A stretch of 37,568 nt of DNA, taken from positions 1-37,568 of IMG/VR virus record IMGVR_UViG_3300037042_006459. One strand, given 5' to 3'. A program made the position numbers and the translations under genes. A model generated the notes under the pieces. That model was not told where the DNA came from. It did no database searches and was given only the letters and a program-made list of their open reading frames with translations. The first letter of the stretch is position 1, and each line of letters starts with the position of its first letter. Of the stretch, positions 14,956-22,586 are shown piece after piece. The stretch is from a virus.

Positions 14956-16389
14956 CTAATTTGAGGAATGAGACAGGTTCACATCACCAAGTATACAATA
15001 TTTGATATTTTGAATAACATCACTTGTGACTACATTGATAGTGAAGAATGTAACTGGATTGGTTGTAGCGAAATTAGTTCTAGTTATTAAATCATAGTTA
15101 GTAGCTGTAAACCATAATACTTTATTTATTAATCTATATCCACTATTATGAGTAGCAATTAAATAAGCATCACCTAAATCAAGTATACCATTTTCATTAA
15201 CATCAGCTGCCTTCCATTGTTTAGTACCTGTCATTACTAGACCTACAGCTGTTACAGGTGGAGTACTTTCATTTTGTACCTCACCCCATACTAAATTAAA
15301 ATCAGCTGATGTCACACCTTGCATTGTTAATGATGGTACTAATTTATATGTTGAGTTTTGGTTTGGTAATGTAAAAGTATAAGTACCGTTTGTAGCTACT
15401 GTCTTATAGTCTACAAGTTGATCAACGCCATTCACTACTCTATAAAGTGTAAGTAATGGTCTTGAGCTTAATCCTGCTGGTATGGTAACTGTACCTGATA
15501 ATAGATTGGTTATTGCAACTGTATTAGTAGTATTAGCAGTGTAGAAATCAGTAAATGTAGCATCAGCTGGGTTAGACCAAGTACCAAATTCAACTATATA
15601 AGCACAACTAAAATTATTAGGCAAATCATTCCAACAACTACCTCCTCCCCATTTTGTTACAGCATAATCTTCATTACCAGAATTATTAGGTTCACCTCCA
15701 CACCAATTATTATATTGACCTGCTATATTACCTGTCAGTTGTCCATTAGCTGTTTTAATTAAAGTACCTGCTTCAGGTCCAGCATCTACTCTCCAATATC
15801 CTTCTGTTACTTCATCACTTAAAGCAATCCAAATATTACTTTGTGGTACGTTTGAAAATATAAAATTTTCTTCATTTGATGAAGTAACTGTCACTAAATA
15901 TCCTGTTTGTCCTTTAAATGTTTGTTGAATGGCTAATGATCTAGCTGTTGTATACGTTTGACCTGTTGATACAGGTAAATAAAAGTGACCATTAACAGCA
16001 TTATAATAATAACCAGCTGGATTAACTGTAGTTGATATTGATATTTGAACATTACCTAAAGTAGAACCAGTATTTACTTTTAATGAAGCTAAAGCATTAT
16101 TTACATTGGCTTGTGTTCCTGTAAAACTTAAACGTGTTTGATTCACCCATGAATTATAACCTGTAGCAAATGACAACCCAGTAGTTGTAGTTAAACTGAA
16201 TGTAGTTCCAGCTGGTGGGTTAACAAATCCAATTGATGTTAGTAATACTTGTGAGCCAAATCCACTAATTACAAATCCACTAGCATCTTGTCCACTTAAA
16301 CTAACTTGATAAGTTCTACCTGGTGGAGCAGTTATAGACTGTCCCATTACTATAAATGGAAATAATAATATGATAAGTAATAACCTCAT
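14956..16389 (-). CDS. Secreted C-type lectin with dockerin-like C-terminal module
   Basis: A 477-residue protein with a signal peptide (MRLLLIILLFPFIVMGQ) and a beta-rich N-terminal region (about 20-125). A C-type lectin domain follows (about 134-268) with the calcium/sugar EPN motif at 233-235 (mannose-type) and WND at 253-255. A beta module (about 295-355) and a dockerin-like segment end it, with a calcium-loop pattern DVNENGILDLGD (396-407) and GDVN (468-471). The last 170 residues resemble residues about 195-380 of the T9SS protein at 20140-22029 but stop before a cohesin-like or sorting domain. It overlaps the upstream barrel gene by 4 nt. EPN suggests binding to mannose/GlcNAc-like glycans, by family rule. 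Confidence 0.82.
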   Translation of the reverse strand: MRLLLIILLFPFIVMGQSITAPPGRTYQVSLSGQDASGFVISGFGSQVLLTSIGFVNPPAGTTFSLTTTTGLSFATGYNSWVNQTRLSFTGTQANVNNALASLKVNTGSTLGNVQISISTTVNPAGYYYNAVNGHFYLPVSTGQTYTTARSLAIQQTFKGQTGYLVTVTSSNEENFIFSNVPQSNIWIALSDEVTEGYWRVDAGPEAGTLIKTANGQLTGNIAGQYNNWCGGEPNNSGNEDYAVTKWGGGSCWNDLPNNFSCAYIVEFGTWSNPADATFTDFYTANTTNTVAITNLLSGTVTIPAGLSSRPLLTLYRVVNGVDQLVDYKTVATNGTYTFTLPNQNSTYKLVPSLTMQGVTSADFNLVWGEVQNESTPPVTAVGLVMTGTKQWKAADVNENGILDLGDAYLIATHNSGYRLINKVLWFTATNYDLITRTNFATTNPVTFFTINVVTSDVIQNIKYCILGDVNLSHSSN

Positions 16390-17807
16390 AGATTAATCTT
16401 ACTACCAATTAGGAAGAATGATAAGATAGGAAAATCAGGGTTGGTAGACAAATTTGCTTTATAATTCATATTAAATTTAAAGCGTCTTGTTAGTTGATAA
16501 TCAAACCCACTACCTATAAATGCACTGAATGTTCTATCTGTTGTTGTTATTTTCTCTACTGTTGAATATAATAATGGAGTAGATATAATATATAACTCAG
16601 GAGATATAGTTAAACGTTTACTTGCTTTAAATGGTTTAGTATAAAACGCTGTTAATGATGGAGATATAAATGTGTTTTTCTGTTCACCATTTATTTTAGT
16701 CATAGCTATACTAGTATTAAAACCAGTCACACCCCATTTACCAGCATTTAATATTCCACTATAACCAACAAACCCAATTATATTACCGTATGAATAAACA
16801 CCTGTTAAATTAATATTATGTACCCATTTTAACTTACCGTTTTTACTAAAGTTAATTTTAGTGTATTTACCTGATAAAGCAAATTGTTTAAAATTAAACC
16901 ATATCATTGATGTTAATCCCCAACTTGACATTCCAGTCATTGATGACTGATTCATACTTAAATTAAGTATTGGGGTAAATGACTTATCTAGATTTTGAGC
17001 TGTTGTAAAGTCAGATGATACTATCAGAGGGTTAGTTGTTCCACCTTTGCCTCCATTTTTACCACCTTTACCTCCTCCCCCTCCTCCACCACCATTGTCG
17101 TCTTTAGAATCATTTTGATTTTGTTGATCTACATTCATTGTAGTTGTAGCTGCTACTTCTTCTCCTTTTTGTTCAGTTTTGGTCTCAGTTTTAGTAGTTC
17201 CTTGACTATTCCCTTCATTACCGCCACTATTATTGCCCCCGCCAGCACTACCATTACCCCCACTATTTTGATTGTTTCCTCCACCGCTTGAAGGACTATT
17301 TGAATTTTGGTTGCTATTGTTGTTTTCATCTTTTTTAGTTTTATTATCTCCATCTTTGTTGTTTTTAGTTGCTGCGTCACTTCCCCCAGCAGATGAAGCA
17401 TTTGATGTTGAAGCTGAGGTAGCAACACCTGTAATAGTGCTTGAGGCAGCTGATTGAGCTTGACTCATAATACTACCTACTACACTTTGAACTGTGTTAC
17501 TTACAATTTGAGCTGTGATTTGATTTTGTGTTACTTGTCCTTGTTGTTGACCACAAGGAGCTACTCTACGATAATCAGCATAAACTTGATTAACCCAAGC
17601 AGCAAATGCACCTGATGTTACATCCGCTGATGTAAACTGTCTTGATTGACTTAAGAAGAATATTGTTGTACCAGTAGCAGGTACTGAAAAGTAAGTTACC
17701 TGACCAGTGCAGGGATCTACAAACTGATGAGTAAGTGTCTGTGCCTCAGCTTTCCAACTGAGACATATAATAAGCAATATACTTAAGTATGTTTTTAACT
17801 TTCTCAA
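16386..17807 (-). CDS. Outer-membrane beta-barrel-like protein with long low-complexity spacer
   Basis: A 473-residue protein. It uses a TTG start at 17807: two in-frame stops lie immediately upstream and the signal peptide (MRKLKTYLSILLIICLSWKAEAQ) follows. Residues 25-110 are a small soluble region, about 120-265 a Ser/Asn/Gly/Lys low-complexity spacer with poly-Gly, and about 270-473 a strand-alternating region ending in an aromatic-poor beta strand (FFLIGSKINL), as in outer-membrane barrels. Its end (FSAFIGSGFDYQLTRRFKF, then LSTNPDF) resembles the end of the 259-residue protein at 17927-18706, so they are probably paralogues. The specific barrel family is not known. Confidence 0.7.
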   Translation of the reverse strand: MRKLKTYLSILLIICLSWKAEAQTLTHQFVDPCTGQVTYFSVPATGTTIFFLSQSRQFTSADVTSGAFAAWVNQVYADYRRVAPCGQQQGQVTQNQITAQIVSNTVQSVVGSIMSQAQSAASSTITGVATSASTSNASSAGGSDAATKNNKDGDNKTKKDENNNSNQNSNSPSSGGGNNQNSGGNGSAGGGNNSGGNEGNSQGTTKTETKTEQKGEEVAATTTMNVDQQNQNDSKDDNGGGGGGGGKGGKNGGKGGTTNPLIVSSDFTTAQNLDKSFTPILNLSMNQSSMTGMSSWGLTSMIWFNFKQFALSGKYTKINFSKNGKLKWVHNINLTGVYSYGNIIGFVGYSGILNAGKWGVTGFNTSIAMTKINGEQKNTFISPSLTAFYTKPFKASKRLTISPELYIISTPLLYSTVEKITTTDRTFSAFIGSGFDYQLTRRFKFNMNYKANLSTNPDFPILSFFLIGSKINL

Positions 17808-17817
17808 TCATCAAATT

Positions 17818-17925
17818 TTAGTTTAATGATTTTAAAACCTTATGATTTGCCTTTATGCGAGCAGCTGTTTTACGACCAGCTTTAATGCTCTTCATGTTGT
17901 AGTGTTTCTTTTTAGAACGTGCCAT
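17818..17925 (-). CDS. 35-residue basic protein
   Basis: ATG at 17925 gives MARSKKKHYNMKSIKAGRKT and a Lys/Arg-rich helix ending KVLKSLN. It lies 1 nt after the barrel gene stop (17927) and 10 nt before the next TTG start, filling what would otherwise be an intergenic gap in this packed operon. It has the composition of a nucleic-acid-binding or ribosomal-protein-like peptide. It is below usual length limits; function unknown. Confidence 0.6.
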   Translation of the reverse strand: MARSKKKHYNMKSIKAGRKTAARIKANHKVLKSLN

Positions 17926-17926
17926 T

Positions 17927-18706
17927 TTAAAAATTAAATTTATTTCCTATTGAAATGTTATTCATTAATCCAAATTTTGGATTTGTGTTAATATTACCTC
18001 TATAAGCAACTAATAATATAAATCGTTTACTAATCTTATATCCAAATGATGTACCTACTAATGCATTAAATGTTGGATCAGTTGTTTGTGTTCCTTTACC
18101 TTTATCCCAGTACATATGAGAATAACTTAATAATAAATCAGGTGTTATTGTAAATTTACCTGCACTATACATTCTGTTAATAAACAATATCATTGAAGGT
18201 GCTACTATATGCATTGGTGGTAATGAATCTGATTCTATAACTTGATTAAATGATGATGATAAGTTAATACCGAATCCTTTATTCCATTTACCTTTATATA
18301 ATTTAGCATAAGTAAGTGTTGTTGTTCTACTCTTAGCTAATTCAACATAAGATAAAAATAAATTGTTATTACCTTTAGATACAAACCCAGAAATACCTAA
18401 TTGAGAACCATCTGTTGATACAAAGCCATTTCCACCATATGAGTAAATTCCATTAATAGATGATTTACCCCACCCCAAAGACACTGCTTGTAGCCACCCA
18501 CCTACATAAGTTGGTTTTTGTAAGAATACAAAATCAGATGACGTTAAGAAGGCATTTGTTTTAACAACTGAACCTTTAGGTCCTGGTGGGGGTGGAGGTG
18601 GAGCTGGTTGTAGGTTATTTACCTGCATTTGCATTTCTCTATTTTTTGCATCTTGTGCAAATAATATTGTTGGGAGTAATAATAAAATTAATAATATTTT
18701 TTTCAT
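17927..18706 (-). CDS. Outer-membrane beta-barrel-like protein
   Basis: A 259-residue protein with a signal peptide (MKKILLILLLLPTILFAQ), a short Pro-rich linker (PAPPPPPPGPKG, about 34-45), then about 210 residues of alternating hydrophobic/polar strands ending in Phe (SIGNKFNF), the usual outer-membrane barrel C-terminus. The terminal region (FNALVGTSFGYKISKRF, then NINTNPKFG) parallels the barrel at 16386-17807. Its ATG overlaps the CsgG-like stop by one base, so pore and barrel are co-translated. A role in export or surface anchoring of neighbouring proteins is inferred. Confidence 0.72.
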   Translation of the reverse strand: MKKILLILLLLPTILFAQDAKNREMQMQVNNLQPAPPPPPPGPKGSVVKTNAFLTSSDFVFLQKPTYVGGWLQAVSLGWGKSSINGIYSYGGNGFVSTDGSQLGISGFVSKGNNNLFLSYVELAKSRTTTLTYAKLYKGKWNKGFGINLSSSFNQVIESDSLPPMHIVAPSMILFINRMYSAGKFTITPDLLLSYSHMYWDKGKGTQTTDPTFNALVGTSFGYKISKRFILLVAYRGNINTNPKFGLMNNISIGNKFNF

Positions 18707-19461
18707 TATTGCATTTTAAATATACCTTTCTTATGCATACGGAGTAATATCTTACCAGCAGCTATTTCCAATGCTTTTTTAGTGGATGTACCTATAGTTG
18801 ATTGGTTGAATTTAACTTCACTAAAGTTATCATCATTCATTAATGTTAATTCTCTAACTGTTTTAGCTTCACCTAAACCTGAACCAGTGAAATATTCACC
18901 TGTTTCAGCATTAACAAATTTAACTTGTAAACCTAAACGAGTTACAACGGTGTTTTTAACTCCGTCTTTCATGTTTACTGTTTCGTCTTCTGAAACTGAG
19001 AAATCATAGCATTCGATATAAGCAAAGTAGTGGGCTAAACGTATTTTACCTCTACCATCTAATTTATCTTCAGTAATTCCAGATTGTGATGCTTGGAATT
19101 GCTTTACCATTCTGTTTTTAATTTCAGTTTTATCTTCAGTAAAGGTAAAGTGATTAGTTTCTTCTAAAAATTCAACCACAATATTAGTAACACCTAATCC
19201 AACACGTTTATCCTTTAATTCAGGATACATTGCATATACCTCTTCACTAATACCTAAACTTAAAATTTGAATAGGAATCTTAGGACCATCATACTCAAGT
19301 AAACTATCAATATTAGATTTCTTCTCAAATGACGCTTTATAATCTTCAGTTACTGTTTTACCTACTACTTGAGCTGTAGCTTTTTGGGCTAACAAAAACA
19401 TTAGTACAACATATGTTATTATACCTATAACAGCTTTAACCATATTTGATTTTTTTTCCAT
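18706..19461 (-). CDS. csgG: CsgG-family outer-membrane secretion pore protein
   Basis: A 251-residue protein. After an N-terminal hydrophobic export segment (about 9-31) the core matches the CsgG pattern. There is an early VTNIVVEFLEETNHFTFTED helix-strand (about 90-110), a region AHYFAYIECYDFSVSED, the strand pair RLGLQVKFVNAETGEYFTGSG (about 175-196) and a C-terminal ALEIAAGKILLRM helix. CsgG forms a nonameric outer-membrane channel that exports curli subunits in other bacteria. No lipobox cysteine was seen near the signal segment, unlike E. coli CsgG. The substrate here may be the neighbouring surface proteins (inference). Confidence 0.75.
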   Translation of the reverse strand: MEKKSNMVKAVIGIITYVVLMFLLAQKATAQVVGKTVTEDYKASFEKKSNIDSLLEYDGPKIPIQILSLGISEEVYAMYPELKDKRVGLGVTNIVVEFLEETNHFTFTEDKTEIKNRMVKQFQASQSGITEDKLDGRGKIRLAHYFAYIECYDFSVSEDETVNMKDGVKNTVVTRLGLQVKFVNAETGEYFTGSGLGEAKTVRELTLMNDDNFSEVKFNQSTIGTSTKKALEIAAGKILLRMHKKGIFKMQ

Positions 19462-19479
19462 TACAATAAATTTTAAGGT

Positions 19480-19501
19480 GCGCCTAGGAAAACCTAGGCG
19501 C
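19480..19501 (-). repeat. GC-rich perfect hairpin between two genes
   Basis: Nine-base arms GCGCCTAGG and CCTAGGCGC enclose a 4-base loop, strikingly GC-rich for this genome. It lies 7 nt after the holin-like gene and 18 nt before the CsgG-like start. No T-tract follows on either strand, so it may be a processing site or a mRNA-stabilising/attenuating hairpin rather than a standard terminator. Confidence 0.6.
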
Positions 19502-19508
19502 TCTTAAA

Positions 19509-19772
19509 TTACTCTTCAGTTGGAGTTTCTTCTGATTTATTACCTTTTTTAGCATTGATAAATTTGTCAATAGATCCAATACCAAATGAACCTAAGACAA
19601 TCACCATGAAGCCATCAAAGATAAACTCATTAATAACAAATTCTTTACCAGCAAATCCAGTTACAATGTCAACGCCTAAAGCAATTACCATCATAAAGAA
19701 TGCTATAAATCCAATAACTGATTTTTCATTGATTGTGTTGTTGTCATCAAACAACGTTTTAAACCATCCCAT
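19509..19772 (-). CDS. Two-helix membrane protein, holin-like candidate
   Basis: An 87-residue protein with N-terminal MGWFKTLFDDNNTINEKSV, two hydrophobic helices (about 19-39 and 50-70, including FDGFMVIVLGSFGIGSIDKF) and a charged C-terminal tail (KKGNKSEETPTEE). The size, two spans and charged tail fit small phage holins or membrane accessory proteins. It sits in the export island rather than next to the NlpC enzyme. The holin role is inferred from architecture only. Confidence 0.55.
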   Translation of the reverse strand: MGWFKTLFDDNNTINEKSVIGFIAFFMMVIALGVDIVTGFAGKEFVINEFIFDGFMVIVLGSFGIGSIDKFINAKKGNKSEETPTEE

Positions 19773-19798
19773 AGTATTTATTTTTAATTGTTAAGGGG

Positions 19799-20128
19799 TT
19801 ACCATTTTGGTTCTTCTGAAAACGGCTTTGGTTTTGGAGCAGGAGCTGGTTGAGCAGCTGGTTTTTCAACTACACGCTCAATTACTTTTGTTCCACCACC
19901 AGCAGCTTGTTGTTGCTGTTGAGTGTTGTTAATAACAATAGTTGGTTGAACAGGAGCAGCTTGTTCTGTTTTAGCTTCTTCTTTGTCCTCACTATGGTCA
20001 CCAAAAAATGTAGTGGTAACCCAAGTTCCAGCGCCTAATACAGCTGTGCTAAGTGTTCCAATAATTGTTTTCTTAAGACCTGACCATGTTCCGTCATTGT
20101 GGTCTTGTACATTTGTTTCTTCTGACAT
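19799..20128 (-). CDS. Membrane-anchored protein with Pro/Ala-rich tail
   Basis: A 109-residue protein: polar N-terminus, a hydrophobic helix (LKKTIIGTLSTAVLGAGTWV, about 18-37), an acidic/Gln-rich stretch (INNTQQQQQAAGGG) and a Pro/Ala/Lys-rich tail (PAAQPAPAPKPKPF). Such tails usually span the periplasm or mediate flexible partner contacts. It is co-transcribed with the holin-like gene and the T9SS protein. No family was recognised. Confidence 0.6.
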   Translation of the reverse strand: MSEETNVQDHNDGTWSGLKKTIIGTLSTAVLGAGTWVTTTFFGDHSEDKEEAKTEQAAPVQPTIVINNTQQQQQAAGGGTKVIERVVEKPAAQPAPAPKPKPFSEEPKW

Positions 20129-20139
20129 ACTATTTAATT

Positions 20140-22029
20140 TTAAATTTTAACAAATTGTTTTGCTAAACGCTTTTGATTTTCATTATCTAACACTAATAAA
20201 TAACGCCCATTAGCAGCTGATGTTAAATCAACTTGTCTAACTACTGTTGTTACATATTGATCACTTACTAATCTACCTATATCTTTTATTTTGCGACCTT
20301 GGATATCGTAAACTGTAGCTAATGAAGTCATATTTTCTTTAGGGAATACTACTACTAATTCAAAGAAACCACTAGTTGGATTTGGACGAATTGTAGCTGT
20401 AATTTCACCTTCTGGAGTTGGTATTAATGCTTGTCTTGTAGCTAATACTACATAATCAGACTGTAAATTAATATTGAAATGATCTCCATTTTTATCAGCG
20501 GCATCCATTAAACTTCTAACATATACATTAGTCATAATGTCGTTAGTACCAATTGGAGAGAACTTTAGTCTAAATGGGGTAACATTACCAACTAATGAAC
20601 CTAATATTTGGTTATTCATTCCACCAAAACGAATAATACCATTAGCATCATCATGTGTTAAATATTGTAACCATGGTCCTTGAATATTTGAAATAATTTC
20701 TTCAAATTTTACTTTAGTTGGATCATATCTCATTTCAAACTGTAAGCCATCATTCTTTAAACCATTTGTGTTAATATTAAAGTTAGCATACATTGCTTGA
20801 CCAGTTGGAGCAGTTACATTTGGAATATTAATATCTAAATTACCAATATAATTTGGTCTAGCTACTAAAGCACCACCCGCATCATATACTGGAGATGAAT
20901 GTGTTCTATCAACATCACCTAAGATAAAGTATTTAATATCTACACCTGTTAAGTTAACTGTACCTACACTATCAAAGATGTGAGTTACACCATTAATATG
21001 TCCAGACCAATCGTTCCATTGGTTTACACCTAATGCTAATGAATCATAAGTATTTTTAGTGAATACATTAATTAACTTAGTAGTATCAATTGGTTTTAAA
21101 CCTGACACTGAGGCATAAATTGAATAGGCATCACCACCATCTAATGCTCCTGTTTTATTAACATCAGCAATCAAATATGCTAACCCATTTCTTAAGTATG
21201 TTCTTGGAAACACTTGGTTAACATCTGTGTTAGTATATTCATCATAAGTTTTAACAGCGTCAGCTATTGTTACAGCTTGATCTCTAATAGTAGATAATGG
21301 AGATGGGAATCTAACTTCTAACTTATACCTTGTGTTTTCATCAATATTATCTAAGGTATAAGTACCGTCTGTATTTACAGTTACTGAGTCAATAAATGTG
21401 TTGTTATTAGCTTGATAACACCAAATAACAGGCTTTAATGTCATTTGAGGACCTAACCATACTTTACCTGATAATGTTAAGTTACCTAATAATTTAATAG
21501 CTAATCTTTGGTTTGTAAGTTGAGCTACATTATCACCAATTGTAGCACCATTAACATCAAACATACGAGCCCAGTTCACAGTAATTGTATCTGATACGTA
21601 GTTTGGAGCTACAGCGTTAATCTTATACTTGTTATGGATAATATAACCATTAGATCCAATAGTAGATCCACTTGACAATACTAAATAGTTACGTCCTACA
21701 GTCCAATCTGTATTTGAAGTGTAAGTATAAGTACCATTTGAGTAGGTATTATACTTGTAGTTATCCCAAGTTTTATAACTTACTGATGGAGTCATTCCAT
21801 TAACAGCAGCATCAACTGTAGTTGAGATATAAGTTAATAATGTTTTTTTATACTGCCAGTCAACCTGGAAAGTACGAACATCGGAAGTACCTGGTCTGTA
21901 ATACCAAGCAACATCTAATGTATCACCTCTTCTTACAGTAGCAAGAGTCTGGAAGTGTCCAATTTGAGGTGTTTGAGAATAAGAGGCGAAACTAATTAAA
22001 AGCGAAATTGCTAATAATAATTTTTTCAT
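20140..22029 (-). CDS. T9SS-sorted surface protein with cohesin-like and dockerin-like modules
   Basis: A 629-residue protein. Signal peptide 1-19 (ends FASYSQ), an N-terminal beta domain (about 24-185), a small beta module (about 186-245), and dockerin-like calcium-loop motifs (DVNKTGALDGGD, about 289-300, and GDVDRTHSS, 371-379). A cohesin/CBM-like beta domain follows (about 395-530). The C-terminus (about 546-629) has the type A T9SS sorting pattern: RPNPTSGFFEL, YDIQGRKI, DLTSAANGRYLLVL and a final KQFVKI. T9SS exists only in Bacteroidota and removes this tail while anchoring cargo at the surface. The neighbour gene at 14956 shares the dockerin-like half. Family knowledge supports export; binding partners are inferred. 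Confidence 0.85.
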   Translation of the reverse strand: MKKLLLAISLLISFASYSQTPQIGHFQTLATVRRGDTLDVAWYYRPGTSDVRTFQVDWQYKKTLLTYISTTVDAAVNGMTPSVSYKTWDNYKYNTYSNGTYTYTSNTDWTVGRNYLVLSSGSTIGSNGYIIHNKYKINAVAPNYVSDTITVNWARMFDVNGATIGDNVAQLTNQRLAIKLLGNLTLSGKVWLGPQMTLKPVIWCYQANNNTFIDSVTVNTDGTYTLDNIDENTRYKLEVRFPSPLSTIRDQAVTIADAVKTYDEYTNTDVNQVFPRTYLRNGLAYLIADVNKTGALDGGDAYSIYASVSGLKPIDTTKLINVFTKNTYDSLALGVNQWNDWSGHINGVTHIFDSVGTVNLTGVDIKYFILGDVDRTHSSPVYDAGGALVARPNYIGNLDINIPNVTAPTGQAMYANFNINTNGLKNDGLQFEMRYDPTKVKFEEIISNIQGPWLQYLTHDDANGIIRFGGMNNQILGSLVGNVTPFRLKFSPIGTNDIMTNVYVRSLMDAADKNGDHFNINLQSDYVVLATRQALIPTPEGEITATIRPNPTSGFFELVVVFPKENMTSLATVYDIQGRKIKDIGRLVSDQYVTTVVRQVDLTSAANGRYLLVLDNENQKRLAKQFVKI

Positions 22030-22502
22030 AGTAGTTTATCGATTAGGTTAATAATGGTTTTTTTAAGTGCAGAACGTGCTGACGCTTGATTAAAACCACC
22101 ACCTTCATCAATTATCATAGTTGAGGTAGATATTTCAGAACTCTTACCTGTTGCGATATATTCTTTAGGCTTTTTATCATTTGTATAAAGAATACCTTTT
22201 ATTCTAATTATTGTTTCATTTTCTGTTTTATGAAATACACTTACACCTGTAGCTGTTTGTTGTATATCAAAATATATAATTTCTAAATCTAATCTAAAAG
22301 CTGAGCTATCATTATTTAGATCATGTCCTTTATCTAGAATTGCTTCTTCAGCAATATTTTTGATACCAAATGCTAAATTTTTATTACCTGTTAAAGGACC
22401 CATTTTAACTTTGTTGGTGACAGTACCAACATATACTGTAGTGGGTTGTGCACTTAGTATTGTATATAGTGATATCAATATACTAGTTAAAAACAGTCTC
22501 AT
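22026..22502 (-). CDS. Secreted CsgG-associated-like protein
   Basis: A 158-residue protein with a signal peptide (MRLFLTSILISLYTILSAQ). The mature region has a beta-alpha pattern (RLDLEIIYFDIQQTATGVSV, then ETIIRIKGIL) and a conserved-looking end (STSTMIIDEGGGFNQASARS, then ALKKTIINLIDKLL). The C-terminal helix after a Ser/Ala turn resembles the end of CsgG-like proteins, and it could be a soluble partner or divergent paralogue. It overlaps the T9SS protein start by 4 nt and is the first gene of the export island. Precise family uncertain. Confidence 0.55.
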   Translation of the reverse strand: MRLFLTSILISLYTILSAQPTTVYVGTVTNKVKMGPLTGNKNLAFGIKNIAEEAILDKGHDLNNDSSAFRLDLEIIYFDIQQTATGVSVFHKTENETIIRIKGILYTNDKKPKEYIATGKSSEISTSTMIIDEGGGFNQASARSALKKTIINLIDKLL

Positions 22503-22522
22503 ACTTTTAATTAAAGGTCATG

Positions 22523-22532
22523 TATAAATATA
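22523..22532 (-). promoter_or_regulatory. Promoter-like box TATATTTATA before the export island
   Basis: Minus-strand TATATTTATA stands 20 nt before the ATG at 22502 and directly follows the T-tract of the terminator at 22534-22560. The terminator and promoter-like box form one compact unit, repeated at 23142-23177. Confidence 0.45.
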
Positions 22533-22533
22533 G

Positions 22534-22560
22534 AAAAAAGGCAACCAATTAATGGTTGCC
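22534..22560 (-). terminator. Intrinsic terminator after the virion-like gene
   Basis: On the minus strand, an 8-bp stem (GGCAACCA/TGGTTGCC, loop of 5) is followed by six T residues. It lies 26 nt after the stop at 22587. Confidence 0.85.
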
Positions 22561-22586
22561 TAATTTAATTTAATTAAAATTTTATA

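Noticed and set aside
17153-17457. Frames overlapping the poly-Gly/Asn spacer of the barrel protein
   Set aside because: Low-complexity DNA is open in several frames; the main frame has a signal peptide and barrel and explains the region.
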